Shown here one piece after another: positions 1-8,751 of a DNA stretch of 64,000 nt. Both the position numbers and the translations under genes were made by a program. The notes under the pieces were generated by a model that saw only the letters and a list, made by a program, of their open reading frames with translations, made no database searches and was not told the DNA's origin. The stretch comes from Planctomycetota bacterium. Its GTDB lineage: Bacteria; Planctomycetota; UBA1135; GCA-002686595. The first letter of the stretch is position 1. Each line of letters starts with the position of its first letter. The stretch is taken from positions 61,098 to 125,097 of the forward strand of contig JACKHV010000008.1 in the NCBI GenBank assembly GCA_020638835.1. The letters run 5' to 3'.

Positions 1-230
1 ACGAAGCTCACGCGACCGGTGGCCGGTCCGGCTTCGACGCTCGCGCGCACGCGGTCCGCGCCGTGTCCGACGACGACCACGATGCGCTCGGGATCGAGCG
101 CGAGCGCCTGGTCGAGCACCCAGTCGAGCAAGCTGCGTCCGCACACCTCGTGCAAGACCTTGGGCAACGCGCTCTTCATGCGCGTCCCTTGGCCGGCAGC
201 GAGGATCACGACGGAAGCTCGGCGGGTCAT
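1..230 (-). CDS. glmU: GlmU-type UDP-GlcNAc pyrophosphorylase, N-terminal part (truncated by window edge)
   Basis: Only the first 76 codons are inside the window, read leftwards from the ATG at 228-230. The translation starts MTRRASVVILAAGQGTRMKS, followed by LPKVLHEVCGRSLLDWVLDQ. This is the sugar-nucleotidyltransferase signature LAAGxGTRMxSxLPKVLH of the GlmU uridyltransferase domain, which makes UDP-GlcNAc for peptidoglycan and LPS. Gly13, Arg17 and Lys24 are the expected nucleotide-binding positions. The acetyltransferase half, if present, lies outside the window, so a stand-alone uridyltransferase cannot be excluded. Confidence 0.85.
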   Translation of the reverse strand, partial: MTRRASVVILAAGQGTRMKSALPKVLHEVCGRSLLDWVLDQALALDPERIVVVVGHGADRVRASVEAGPATGRVSF

Positions 231-399
231 CGAAGAAGGGGCGTGAGGGAGGTGGACGGAGGGCGCGTGAGCGACCCATAACGACGGACGTACCGCCCCC
301 GAAGCAGCTCCCGGCGGGGGCTTCGCGAGGCGTTTCGACCCCCTCCCCTGGGAAAGGGGGCCCAAGGTTGTATTGCCGACCCCCACGGACTGTCAAGGC
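231..399. other. glmU upstream region
   Basis: This short gene-free stretch separates the start of glmU from the terminator-like hairpin after the next gene, which is also on the minus strand. It should carry the glmU leader. It contains a C-run/G-run pair around 340-362, but I see no convincing -35/-10 pair. Confidence 0.3.
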
Positions 400-430
400 G
401 GCGCGGCGATCCCCGAGGGGTCCGCGCGCC
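400..430 (-). terminator. Terminator-like hairpin after the propeller protein
   Basis: Immediately beyond the stop of the minus-strand gene, 400-405 (ggcgcg) pairs with 425-430 (cgcgcc). An inner stem pairs 411-414 (cccc) with 417-420 (gggg). There is no T-tract, so this may be a transcript-end hairpin rather than a classical intrinsic terminator. Confidence 0.4.
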
Positions 431-438
431 GCCCGAGC

Positions 439-2115
439 TCACTCGCCGACGACCCGCAGCGCGTTCGAGAGGTTGCCTTGCGCCCCGCAGGGTCCGCCGA
501 GGTCGCGGTAGTAGACCTGGTAGTCGCGGACGGTGCCCGGAAGCGGGGCCGGAGGGGACCAGCGGGCCGTCCCGCCCGGTCCGGGGCGCAGCACGGCGAT
601 CACGTTCGCGACCGAGCCCGCGCAGAAGACGCCGTTGTGGAACGGGATGCGCGTCGCCGGGCCCTCGCCCTCGAGCAGGAGGGCGGTCCCGCCGGCGAAG
701 CCCTGGCTGAAGTGCAGGGTCAAGGAGGCGCTCCAGTTGCGGCGCTCGAGCCGCGCGCCGACCCCCGCGCGGTTGCCGCAGCCCTCTCCGGCGCCGGAAC
801 GGTTCGCGCACGGGCAGCTCAGCTCGTCGCTGCCGTCGCCGAGGCACAGCAGCCGGGCCTCGGGCGCCGTCCGGGCGAGGCTCAGCACGTCGGCGCCGGG
901 CCCCTCGCTCTCGACGAAGCCGCTCGCCGAGGAGAAGAAGACGAGCTCGGTGCCGTCGTCCACGAGGTCGGCGAACAAGCAGTCGCCGTTCGCCGGGAGG
1001 CCGCCCACCGCGCTCATCCACTCGGTGCGGCGCTCCGCGCGGTCGTGGAGGTAGAGCTGGGCCGAGCCGAAGTCCTGCCCCGCCCGCGAGGAGAAGGCGG
1101 CGTAGCGCGCGTTCGGCGACAGGCGCGCCGCGAAGCCGCCCTGCGGGAAGCCGGCCGAGTCGAGCGAGAGGCAGCTCGTCGTGCCGAGGCGCAGGTCACG
1201 CAGGTAGACGTCGCCGACGTCGTTCAAGTCGTCGGCATGCAGCGCGGAGCGCGTCTCGAAGGCGACCACGCGTCCGGTGTCGGCGAACGCGACGCCCGTG
1301 CAGATGTCGTTCGCGGGCACGCCGAGCGCGTCGAGGGACGCGAGGACGGTCGCGCCCGTCGCGAGCTCGACGACGTGCACCTGCGGAACGGGGAGCACGC
1401 CGGATCCCGTCAGCTGTGCGTCGCCCGAGACGAACGCCAGCGTCGAACCGTCACCCGAGAGGTCGAGGATCGGGAGTGCTCCGTCCGGCGACTGACCGCC
1501 GTTCGGTCGCAGGTTCACGCGGCGCGGCACGCCGACGTCGAGGTCACAGACGAACAAGTCGCCGCGTCCGTTGCCGTCCCCCACGATCAGGTCGGGCGCC
1601 TCCGAGTAGAACGCGATGCGCGAGCCGTCCGCCGAGAGCACGGGGTAGTAGCTGTCGCCGCTGCCCGGCGAACCGTCGGGCCGACGACTCGCGCACTGCA
1701 CGCCGTTCGTCGCGCGGTCCCAGACGTAGACCTGGTAGTGCGCGCCGTTCGAGCCGGCGACGAGGTCGTTCGCGCGCGAGACGAAAGCGACGCGACCGCC
1801 GTCGGCGGAGATCACGCCCGAGCCCGAGTGCCCGCTGCCCGATGATCCGTCGGGCCGACTCGAGACGCGCCGCGTGGAGCCAAGCACGCGGTCCCGCACG
1901 AAGACGTCGCCGACGCCGTTCGCGTCGTCGTCCACCAGCTCGGCCGCGGCGCTCTCGAAGACGACCCAGCGCCCGTCCGCCGAGACGACGCGACCGCCGC
2001 CCCCCCGCAGGAAGGCGTCGGAGCTGGAGGGCACGCCGGAGTCGGAGAGCGAGAGGACCTCGGCCCCGCGGGGGAGGACGGGCGCGAGCACGACGAGCAG
2101 CGGGACGGCGAGCAT
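439..2115 (-). CDS. Secreted TolB/WD40-like beta-propeller protein with Cys-rich C-terminal module
   Basis: This 558-aa protein starts with a hydrophobic segment (MLAVPLLVVLAPVL) that looks like a signal peptide with a short n-region. Residues about 40-410 hold repeated propeller blades of the form SADGxxVxFxSxAxDL with FVxDR/YVWDR strands, as in TolB/PD40-type propellers. The last ~138 residues carry a diverged copy of the window's recurrent Cys module: LCLGDG, CPCAN, GCGN, FCAGS, VYYRD, GNLSNAL. The role is probably extracellular or cell-surface; no catalytic residues are evident. It is separated from the divergent cardiolipin synthase gene by 124 bp. The family assignment of the blades is good, the function is unknown. 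Confidence 0.85.
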   Translation of the reverse strand: MLAVPLLVVLAPVLPRGAEVLSLSDSGVPSSSDAFLRGGGGRVVSADGRWVVFESAAAELVDDDANGVGDVFVRDRVLGSTRRVSSRPDGSSGSGHSGSGVISADGGRVAFVSRANDLVAGSNGAHYQVYVWDRATNGVQCASRRPDGSPGSGDSYYPVLSADGSRIAFYSEAPDLIVGDGNGRGDLFVCDLDVGVPRRVNLRPNGGQSPDGALPILDLSGDGSTLAFVSGDAQLTGSGVLPVPQVHVVELATGATVLASLDALGVPANDICTGVAFADTGRVVAFETRSALHADDLNDVGDVYLRDLRLGTTSCLSLDSAGFPQGGFAARLSPNARYAAFSSRAGQDFGSAQLYLHDRAERRTEWMSAVGGLPANGDCLFADLVDDGTELVFFSSASGFVESEGPGADVLSLARTAPEARLLCLGDGSDELSCPCANRSGAGEGCGNRAGVGARLERRNWSASLTLHFSQGFAGGTALLLEGEGPATRIPFHNGVFCAGSVANVIAVLRPGPGGTARWSPPAPLPGTVRDYQVYYRDLGGPCGAQGNLSNALRVVGE

Positions 2116-2201
2116 CGCCCGTCGGAGTGCAACGCGCGTACCACGCTCCGCGGTCCCCCGGGAGCGCCCACGCGCCTCGCTCGGCCTTCCGGGTGTGCGG
2201 A

Positions 2202-2230
2202 TTGGCTCGGTCCGATGGGGCGTCTATGCT
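2202..2230 (+). promoter_or_regulatory. Putative sigma70-type promoter of cls, nearly leaderless
   Basis: TTGGCT at 2202-2207 and TATGCT at 2225-2230 are separated by 17 bp. The ATG of cls is at 2240, so transcription would begin about 3 nt before the start codon. No Shine-Dalgarno sequence precedes that ATG, which agrees with a leaderless transcript. Prediction from sequence only. Confidence 0.4.
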
Positions 2231-2239
2231 CGGCCGCGG

Positions 2240-3700
2240 ATGAACGTCGCGGACTGGCTTCCCGAGCTGCTCTTCACATCGCACTGGCTGATCGTCATCG
2301 GTCTGTCGCTGCGCGTGATCCATCTGCGCCGCCCGGTCGGCGTCACCTTGGCCTGGTTCCTCATCCTGCTGGCGCTCCCCTTCGTCGGCGCCGGCTTCTA
2401 CTTGATGCTCGGCGAGAACCGCTTCAGCGAGCGGTACACGAAGCTCGCCGGCGAGGTGCACGCGCAGTACGCGGAGTTCCAGGCACGACTACGCGAGCGT
2501 GTCGACCAGGACCGCGTGACGATCACCGACGCGGCGCGCTCGCTGAAGCGTCACGCCACGCGGGTCGTCGGCTTCCCCGCGATCCCCGACAACGACGTGG
2601 TGCTGCTCGGCGAGTGGCAGCTGTTCTTCGAGCACTTGATCGAGGACGTGCGCGCCGCGCGCTCGAGCGTCCACCTCGAGTTCTACATCCTCAGCACGGG
2701 CGGCCTCGTCGACGACCTGCTGCTCGAGCTCGAGGCGGCGCGCGCACGCGGCGTGTCCGTGCGCATCCTGCTCGACGCGGTGGGCAGCGGTCCGTTCCTC
2801 TCGCGCAACGCCAACCTGCAGCGCCTACGCAGCGCCGGCATCGAGCTCGGCATCAGCCACCCCGTCGGATTCCTGCGCGCATTGCTCTCGCGCATCGACC
2901 TGCGCAACCACCGCAAGAACGCCGTGATCGACGGCGAGGTCGCCTACACCGGCTCGCAGAACCTCGTCGATCCGCGCTTCTTCAAGCAGGAGTCGGGCGT
3001 CGGTCAGTGGATCGACGCGATGGCGCGCTTGCGCGGTCCCGTCGTCGAGGCGATGGGCGCGGCCTTCGCGGAGGACTGGCAGATCGCGACCGGCAAGGGC
3101 TTGATCGACGTGGCCAGCACGCACGACATCAAGCCGCAGCCGCCGGCGGGGACGTACGACGTGCAAGTCATCCCGTCGGGGCCCGCCTTCGAGCCCAAGG
3201 CGATGCAGGAGTTGCTGCTGACCGCGCTCTACGCCGCACGCGAGTCCGTCGTGCTCACGACGCCCTACTTCGTCCCGGACGACTCGCTCGAGATGGCGAT
3301 CCAGTCGGCGGCACTGCGCGGCGTCGACGTGACAATCATCGTGCCGCGCAAGAACGACTCGACGCTCGTGCACTTCGCGAGTCGCTCGCACTTCGAAGAC
3401 CTCATGGAGGCCGGCGCGAAGATCGCCGCCTACGACGGCGGCCTGCTGCACACCAAGTCGATCGTGATCGACAACGACTTCGCGGTCTTCGGCACGGTGA
3501 ACCTCGACATGCGCAGCATGTGGCTCAACTTCGAACTCTCGCTCTTCGTCTACGACGAACGCTTCGCCTGCGAGCTGCGCGTGCTGCAGGAGAGCTACCT
3601 GGACCACTGCGAGTTCTTCGACCTCGCACGCTGGCGGGCCCGGCCGATGTTCGAGCGGCTGCGCGAGAACGTCGTGCGCCTCGTGGGCCCGCTGCTGTGA
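2240..3700 (+). CDS. cls: Cardiolipin synthase
   Basis: The 486-aa product matches the usual ClsA length. Two N-terminal membrane segments (about residues 13-28 and 36-56) precede two phospholipase D domains. Each has an HKD motif: H224-x-K226-x4-D231 in NHRKNAVID and H404-x-K406-x4-D411 in LLHTKSIVID. The enzyme joins two phosphatidylglycerol molecules into cardiolipin at the inner membrane. I chose the ATG at 2240 because it gives the canonical hydrophobic N-terminus and sits 10 nt after a -10 element. An open frame extends upstream but has no family resemblance. The gene appears monocistronic. Confidence 0.95.
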   Translation: MNVADWLPELLFTSHWLIVIGLSLRVIHLRRPVGVTLAWFLILLALPFVGAGFYLMLGENRFSERYTKLAGEVHAQYAEFQARLRERVDQDRVTITDAARSLKRHATRVVGFPAIPDNDVVLLGEWQLFFEHLIEDVRAARSSVHLEFYILSTGGLVDDLLLELEAARARGVSVRILLDAVGSGPFLSRNANLQRLRSAGIELGISHPVGFLRALLSRIDLRNHRKNAVIDGEVAYTGSQNLVDPRFFKQESGVGQWIDAMARLRGPVVEAMGAAFAEDWQIATGKGLIDVASTHDIKPQPPAGTYDVQVIPSGPAFEPKAMQELLLTALYAARESVVLTTPYFVPDDSLEMAIQSAALRGVDVTIIVPRKNDSTLVHFASRSHFEDLMEAGAKIAAYDGGLLHTKSIVIDNDFAVFGTVNLDMRSMWLNFELSLFVYDERFACELRVLQESYLDHCEFFDLARWRARPMFERLRENVVRLVGPLL

Positions 3701-3800
3701 GCCCCGGATCGGCCCCCCGAGGCCCGGAAGGGCGGATTCTGTCTCGATTTGCGCCAGGGCGGCTCCAGGGCGGCGGCGCGGGCGACCGATGCAGGGAGAC

Positions 3801-4166
3801 ATGGCCCGCATCCTGCTGATCGACGACGACGAGGTCGTGCGCACGGTCTTCGCGCGCTTGCTGACCGCCGCCGGGCACGAGGTCCGGGTCCTCGCCGACG
3901 GCGCGGGCGCGGCGGGCGTCGTCGAGGAGGGCGCGATCGACCTCGTGATCACCGACCTGATCATGCCGGGCCAGGAGGGCATGGCGACCATCGGCGAGCT
4001 GCGCGGACGCTGGGCCGAGTTGCCGATCCTCGCGATCTCCGGCGGCGGGCGCGTCTCGGCGCTCGACCTGCTGCCGGTCGCGCGCAGCCTCGGCGCGAAC
4101 GCGACGCTGCCCAAGCCGATTTCGGCGGAGCGCTTGTTCGAGGTCGTGGACCGCCTCGCCGGCTGA
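3801..4166 (+). CDS. Stand-alone response regulator receiver domain
   Basis: This 121-aa protein (MARILLIDDDEVVRTVF) is a single CheY-like receiver. The acidic pair is IDDDE, the phospho-acceptor Asp is in VITDLIMPG and the conserved Lys in LPKPI. No output domain follows, so it must act through a partner. No histidine kinase gene lies nearby. A GGGAG motif precedes the ATG at 3801 very closely; an in-frame ATG at 3789 would add four residues. The gene converges on the acyl-CoA dehydrogenase gene, with 15 bp between stops. Confidence 0.88.
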   Translation: MARILLIDDDEVVRTVFARLLTAAGHEVRVLADGAGAAGVVEEGAIDLVITDLIMPGQEGMATIGELRGRWAELPILAISGGGRVSALDLLPVARSLGANATLPKPISAERLFEVVDRLAG

Positions 4167-4181
4167 GTTCGCGCCCGGCGC

Positions 4182-5333
4182 TCAGATCCCGCGCGCGATC
4201 ACGTCGCGCGCGATGACCATGCGCTGGATCTCGTTCGTGCCCTCGTAGATGCGCGTCACGCGCGCGTCGCGATAGAGCTTCTCGATCGGGTACTCCGCGG
4301 AGTAACCCATGCCGCCGTAGATCTGCACGGCGCGGTCGACGATGCGGTCGAGCGCCTCGGACGCGAACAGCTTCGTCATCGCGGACTCGCGCGTGAACGG
4401 TACGTGTTCGTCGCACATCCAGGCCGTGCGGTAGACGAGGCTCTCCATCGCGTAGATCTCGGTCGCGCTGTCCGCGAGCATCCACTGGATCGCCTGGTGG
4501 CGGCTGATCGGCTTGCCGAAGGCGACGCGTTCGTTCGCGTAGTTCGTCGCCAGCGAGAGCGCTTCCTTCGCGCAGCCGAGGCAGTTCGCGCCGAGCGCGA
4601 GGCGCCCGCGGTCGAGCGTCGCCATCGCGTTCTTGAAGCCGGCGCCGACCTCGCCGAGGCGGTACTCGTCCGAGATGCGCACGTCGTCGAACGCCAGGGT
4701 CACGGTGCTCGAGCCGCGCTGCCCCATCTTCTCCTCGGCCTTGCCGACCGAGTAGCCCTTCGATTCGGCGGGCACCAGGAAAGCCGTCACGCCGCCCGAC
4801 GCGCCCTTCGTCTTGTCGGTGATCGCGTAGACGGTGACGAGGTCCGCGAGGTTGCCCGCGGTGATCCAGATCTTCTCGCCGTTGATGATCCAGTCGCCGC
4901 CGTCCTTCACGGCGGTGGTCGACATCGCCGCGGGATCCGAGCCGGCGTCGGCTTCGGACAGCGCGTAGGCGCCCTTCACCTCACCCGTCGCGTACGACGG
5001 CAGCCACTTGCGCTTCTGTTCCTCGGTGCCGCCGACCAGCACGGACATCGCGCCGATCGAAGCGTGCGCGCCGTAGGTCACGGCGACCGAGAAGTCGCCG
5101 CGCGTGATCTCCTCCATCGCGATGCACAGACCGGTCTCCCCCATGCCCGCGCCGCCGTACTCCTCGGGGATCGCGACGCCGTAGAGGCCGAGCTCGGCCA
5201 GTTGGTCGAGCAGCTCGCGCGGCACGTGATGCTCGCGCTCGATCTGCGCGGAGAGCGGCCGCACCGCGCCGTCCGTGAAGTCGCGCACGGCCTGGCGCAA
5301 CATCTGGTGCTCTTCGCTGAAGGTGAAGTCCAT
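4182..5333 (-). CDS. Acyl-CoA dehydrogenase
   Basis: The 383-aa protein has the full ACAD layout: helical N-domain (MDFTFSEEHQMLRQAVRDF), beta middle domain (YALSEADAGSDPAAM, WITAGNLADL), and helical C-domain ending in RIYEGTNEIQRMVIARDV. The Glu of YEGT occupies the catalytic-base position of medium-chain ACADs. It oxidises an acyl-CoA to the trans-2-enoyl-CoA using FAD, passing electrons to ETF. The chain-length or branched-chain specificity cannot be read from sequence. It lies 3 nt after the stop of the ACT-domain gene, so the two are probably co-transcribed. Confidence 0.95.
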   Translation of the reverse strand: MDFTFSEEHQMLRQAVRDFTDGAVRPLSAQIEREHHVPRELLDQLAELGLYGVAIPEEYGGAGMGETGLCIAMEEITRGDFSVAVTYGAHASIGAMSVLVGGTEEQKRKWLPSYATGEVKGAYALSEADAGSDPAAMSTTAVKDGGDWIINGEKIWITAGNLADLVTVYAITDKTKGASGGVTAFLVPAESKGYSVGKAEEKMGQRGSSTVTLAFDDVRISDEYRLGEVGAGFKNAMATLDRGRLALGANCLGCAKEALSLATNYANERVAFGKPISRHQAIQWMLADSATEIYAMESLVYRTAWMCDEHVPFTRESAMTKLFASEALDRIVDRAVQIYGGMGYSAEYPIEKLYRDARVTRIYEGTNEIQRMVIARDVIARGI

Positions 5334-5336
5334 CGC

Positions 5337-5783
5337 TCAATCGGTCTCGCCCTCGGGGAAGAGTTCGCGCAGCACCCCGAGGGCGACGGGGAGCCGAGCC
5401 GCGTTGAGGAAGAGGTGGTCGCGCGAGAATCCGCAGACCGCGCCGATCGGGATGCCGGCGTCGGCCAGGCTGCCGCAGACGAGCGCCAGGAACCCGACGA
5501 CCTCCCACCCCATCGGCGTCTCGAAGCGGATCCAGCAGAGGTCTTTCTCGACCCGGGCCTCCGGATGTGCCTCGAGCAGCTCCGGGAGTGCCCTTTCCGG
5601 GACCAACAGGCTGGTTTCGCCGCCTTCGCGCACGAGTTGAGCGGGGCCGTCGCCGAGCCGAGCCCAGTCCTCGGGCACGGGGGGCGCGTCGAAGCCCACC
5701 AGCGCGAAGCGCCCTTCCTCGACGCGGAAGCGCATGCGCCGCAGCGCGTCGGAGAGCTTTCGGGCGGGTTGCTGCGGAACCAT
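5337..5783 (-). CDS. ACT-domain protein (CASTOR/ACT_7-like)
   Basis: The 148-aa protein starts MVPQQPARKLSDALRRMRF. Its C-terminal half (GWEVVGFLALVCGSLADAG, then IPIGAVCGFSRDHLFL) matches the small ACT_7/CASTOR-type ligand-binding fold, in which xGIPIxAxxGFxxDHxLV is the signature. Such proteins are thought to sense amino acids. It is upstream of, and nearly contiguous with, the acyl-CoA dehydrogenase gene, so it may tie that catabolic step to amino-acid supply (inference). I chose the ATG at 5783; longer in-frame starts lack family similarity. Confidence 0.75.
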   Translation of the reverse strand: MVPQQPARKLSDALRRMRFRVEEGRFALVGFDAPPVPEDWARLGDGPAQLVREGGETSLLVPERALPELLEAHPEARVEKDLCWIRFETPMGWEVVGFLALVCGSLADAGIPIGAVCGFSRDHLFLNAARLPVALGVLRELFPEGETD

Positions 5784-5975
5784 GGCGAGGTCGCTCGGTT
5801 GGCGGTCGGTCCCCCGTTCCGCGAACGCGCCGCGCGCGGCCTTCGACGCCTCACCGGAAGTGGTAGGCTGGAAGGGACGGGGGTCGCCTGCTATCGCAGC
5901 CCTTTCGGCCCCCCGGATCCAGCCTCCACGGCCAGGAACCGGGCCTCCGCAGACCCCCCGGACCTCGCAACGCAC

Positions 5976-6722
5976 ATGAAAGCACTGTTCGTGATCCTCT
6001 GTCTCGCCGCCGGCCTCGGTGGTGGCGCCGTCGGAGCGCTCGTCGCGGGCGACTCCGGCTCCACGCGCAGCGACGAGTCGGTGAGCCTCACGCCCGACCA
6101 GGTCGTCGCCGGCCCCGCCTCCGATGCGGAAGCGCGCGCCGAGATCGAAGCCCTGCGCCTCGAGCTGGCCAGCCTGCGCGCCTCGATGGACGCGATGCGC
6201 GGCCAGCTCAACCGCGAGTCGGTCGTCTCCGAGGTCGTCGCCGCGAACTCGAACCCCGAGACCAGCGCGGAACAAGCGGCCGCGAACCTCTCGCGCCTCA
6301 GCGAGCAGGACAAGGAAGCGGTCTTCGCGCTCGTCGAGGAAGCCCGCGAAGCGCGCCGCCAGGAACAAGCCGCCGAGCGCGAAGTGCGCATGAACGAGTG
6401 GACGCTCGAGCGCGCGACGCAGATCGCGAACGAACTCGGCCTGCCGGCCGGCTCCGAGAAGCGCATCGGCGAGATCATGCTCGAGCGCAACGCGAAGTTC
6501 TCCGCGATGCGCAACGAACTGAACGACCTCGGCTGGGGCCCCGAGACGCGCGACCTGATGCGCACGCAGGCCGCCGAGATCAATCAGTGGCAGACGCAAG
6601 CCCTGACGGTCGCCTTCGGCGAAGAGACCGCGGCCCAGATCCAAGAGCTCGCCGGTGACGGCGGCGGACGCGGGCGTGGCGGCTTCGGCGGATTCGGCGG
6701 CGGCGGGCGCGGCGGCGACTGA
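5976..6722 (+). CDS. Secreted or anchored coiled-coil protein with Gly-rich tail, unknown function
   Basis: The 248-aa product begins with one hydrophobic segment (MKALFVILCLAAGLGGGAVG), either a signal peptide or a single anchor. Residues about 50-75 (EARAEIEALRLELASLRASM) and 105-135 form charged heptad helices. A helical region NEWTLERATQIANELGL then follows, loosely reminiscent of Spy/CpxP-type periplasmic helices. The last ~20 residues are almost only Gly, Arg and Phe. The stop codon is immediately followed by the first 95-bp palindrome. No specific function can be assigned. Confidence 0.75.
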   Translation: MKALFVILCLAAGLGGGAVGALVAGDSGSTRSDESVSLTPDQVVAGPASDAEARAEIEALRLELASLRASMDAMRGQLNRESVVSEVVAANSNPETSAEQAAANLSRLSEQDKEAVFALVEEAREARRQEQAAEREVRMNEWTLERATQIANELGLPAGSEKRIGEIMLERNAKFSAMRNELNDLGWGPETRDLMRTQAAEINQWQTQALTVAFGEETAAQIQELAGDGGGRGRGGFGGFGGGGRGGD

Positions 6723-6819
6723 GAAGTACGGTACCGCGTTCGTTTTTCCTAAATAGCGGAGGCCGGCGCTGCGCGCCGGCCTCCGCTATTTAGGAAAAAC
6801 GAACGCGGTACCGTACTTC
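6723..6819. repeat. Long perfect palindrome, copy 1 (47-bp arms, 3-nt loop)
   Basis: 6723-6769 is exactly complementary to 6773-6819, with loop TGC at 6770-6772. The outer arm holds two GGTACC sites and an AT-rich core (TTCGTTTTTCCTAAATAG) unlike the surrounding high-GC DNA. It starts right after the stop codon of the coiled-coil gene. A second copy, 92 of 95 bases identical, lies at 8752-8846. Either strand would fold into a very stable hairpin, so it could also stop transcription both ways. Confidence 0.95.
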
Positions 6820-6888
6820 CCGGAATCTCGTCGACGGAGCGCTAGGCTGAGCGTCGATCCTCCCGCCCGTCGACTCCGGAGACGCCCG

Positions 6889-8751
6889 ATGATCCAGCTC
6901 GCCTGCGCCCTGTTCGCCGCGCTCTCTTGCGCATCCGCCTCCTCCGACGCCGTCCGCGTCGACGGTCTGCAGGAAGGTGAGTCCTACACCCTCCTCGCCC
7001 CCGGCCCCGGTCCGAGCGACGAGTACGCGCACGGTCGCGTCGTCGACGCCTTCACCGGCGCGCCGCTGCCGGGCGCGACGATCGAGCTGTGGTCCGAGGA
7101 GATCGACGAGCACTACGGCGGCTTCCACCGCTTCGGCAGCGCGACGAGCGGCCGCGACGGGCGCTTCCGAGTGCGCTGCCGCGAGGGCGCGCAGCGAGCG
7201 GAGAAGCTGCGCGCCTCGGCGCCCGGCTACCTCGTCTACACCGAAGCGGCGGGGCAGGCGCGCGAGGTGATCACGCTCTTCCCCGCCGAGCCGACGGCGC
7301 CGCGCATCCGCTTCACGGACTTGCAGGGACGGCCGATCGAAGGCGCGCGCGTGACGAGCACCTACACCTGCGCGCACGACGTCCCCGCCTTCGAGTACGT
7401 GAGCGACGTGGATGGTGTCGTCGTGCTCGAGGGCTACGGCCTGCAGGACGCGATGCCGGAGCTGCGCGTGCTCGCGCCGGGCTTCGCGGGCGTGAAGTAC
7501 TTGGACGCGGACGAGGTGTACAGCGGGCTGAGCCTCTCGGAGTGGGACGTCGATCTCCCCGCCGAGATGTTCTGCTCCGTCCGCCTGCCCCGCCTGCCCG
7601 GCGCCGAGCTGCGTGTACTCGACGAGTCCGGCGCACCGCTCACCGACGCGGAACTGATGGTCCTCGACGGCGACGGCCACCACGTCGTGCGCACCGACGG
7701 CGAGGGCAACGCGTCGATCCCCGCGCGCTACGACTCCGGCGAGCTCTCGATCTCGCGCCTCGCGCCGGACCCCGGCCCCGGCGCCTACGGCTTCGTGAGC
7801 GCGACGGAACGCACGACCTTCCGCCTGGGCGGCGACGACTGGCCCGACGAGCTCGCCGTGGGCCGCGTGCGCTTCGTCTGGTCCGACGACGCGTCGCCGG
7901 TCGACGGGCTGCAGGTGACGCACGTCGATGGCTGGGTCGACCGGACCGACGCGGACGGTTGGGTCGAACTGCCCGCCGGCGCGGCGTACGTCGTCGCGGA
8001 CGACTCGTCACTCGACGCGCCGGCCGCAATGCCGCCCGTCTTCGTGATCGCGGACGAGACGGCGCTCGTCGAGTTGCCCCGCCGGCAGCGCTACGCGATC
8101 GGCACGCTCGAGGCAGGTCTCGTTTCGCGTGTCGTCGTCGAGCAGGGCTCCCGATCGACCGAGTACGCGCTTGATGAGGACGAGTCTCTCGAACTCGTGG
8201 TCGGCAGCCCCGAGCCTTGCACACTCTGGTACCCCGATCTTCAGATTCGGAGCGACCACGATCCGGAGACGGCATCGCTGTCCGCGGAGTCGCCCCGCAA
8301 CCTGCATCCCTTGCGAATCGGTGTTCCGACGCGAGAACGCCCCCGCGCGGCCTGGACCTTCGCGCCGCCCGCGGGCGTCGCCCTCGGACTGGAAGGCCCG
8401 GACGCGCACACCTGCACTCTGCAGGCGGATGACAACCTCATGACGGTGGAAGGGCCGGCGAGCACGCCGCTCCTGCTGCACTTCACGGCCGACGGCTGTG
8501 TCGACCTCTGGGCACGCGCCCTGCTCGGCGACGGACGGAACGCGCCCGCGGTCCCCGAGCTGCCGCGCCTCGCCTCACTGCGCATCGAGTCCGAGGGCGC
8601 GATCCTCGTCGAGGGCTACGACGAGCTCGACGACCTGACCGCCCTCCACCCCGGACCCTTCGACTGCGTCGTGCGCAGGGCCGACGGTGTGCGCATCGGC
8701 CTGCGGCTCGAGCTCGAGCCCGGCGCGCAGCGCGTGCTGCGCGTCGAGTGA
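6889..8751 (+). CDS. Secreted protein with carboxypeptidase-regulatory-like repeats, unknown function
   Basis: The 620-aa protein has an N-terminal signal-like segment (MIQLACALFAALSCASAS). At about residue 47 there is a CarboxypepD_reg-type motif (AHGRVVDAFTGAPLPGATIE), with further beta-sandwich-like repeats later (RFTDLQGRPIEGARV, ELRVLDESGAPLTDAEL). These folds usually mediate surface adhesion or periplasmic scaffolding. There is no Cys-rich C-terminal module. The gene is boxed between the two long palindromes, and its TGA stop lies inside the second one. Whether the palindromes and this gene form one unit is open. Confidence 0.8.
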   Translation: MIQLACALFAALSCASASSDAVRVDGLQEGESYTLLAPGPGPSDEYAHGRVVDAFTGAPLPGATIELWSEEIDEHYGGFHRFGSATSGRDGRFRVRCREGAQRAEKLRASAPGYLVYTEAAGQAREVITLFPAEPTAPRIRFTDLQGRPIEGARVTSTYTCAHDVPAFEYVSDVDGVVVLEGYGLQDAMPELRVLAPGFAGVKYLDADEVYSGLSLSEWDVDLPAEMFCSVRLPRLPGAELRVLDESGAPLTDAELMVLDGDGHHVVRTDGEGNASIPARYDSGELSISRLAPDPGPGAYGFVSATERTTFRLGGDDWPDELAVGRVRFVWSDDASPVDGLQVTHVDGWVDRTDADGWVELPAGAAYVVADDSSLDAPAAMPPVFVIADETALVELPRRQRYAIGTLEAGLVSRVVVEQGSRSTEYALDEDESLELVVGSPEPCTLWYPDLQIRSDHDPETASLSAESPRNLHPLRIGVPTRERPRAAWTFAPPAGVALGLEGPDAHTCTLQADDNLMTVEGPASTPLLLHFTADGCVDLWARALLGDGRNAPAVPELPRLASLRIESEGAILVEGYDELDDLTALHPGPFDCVVRRADGVRIGLRLELEPGAQRVLRVE

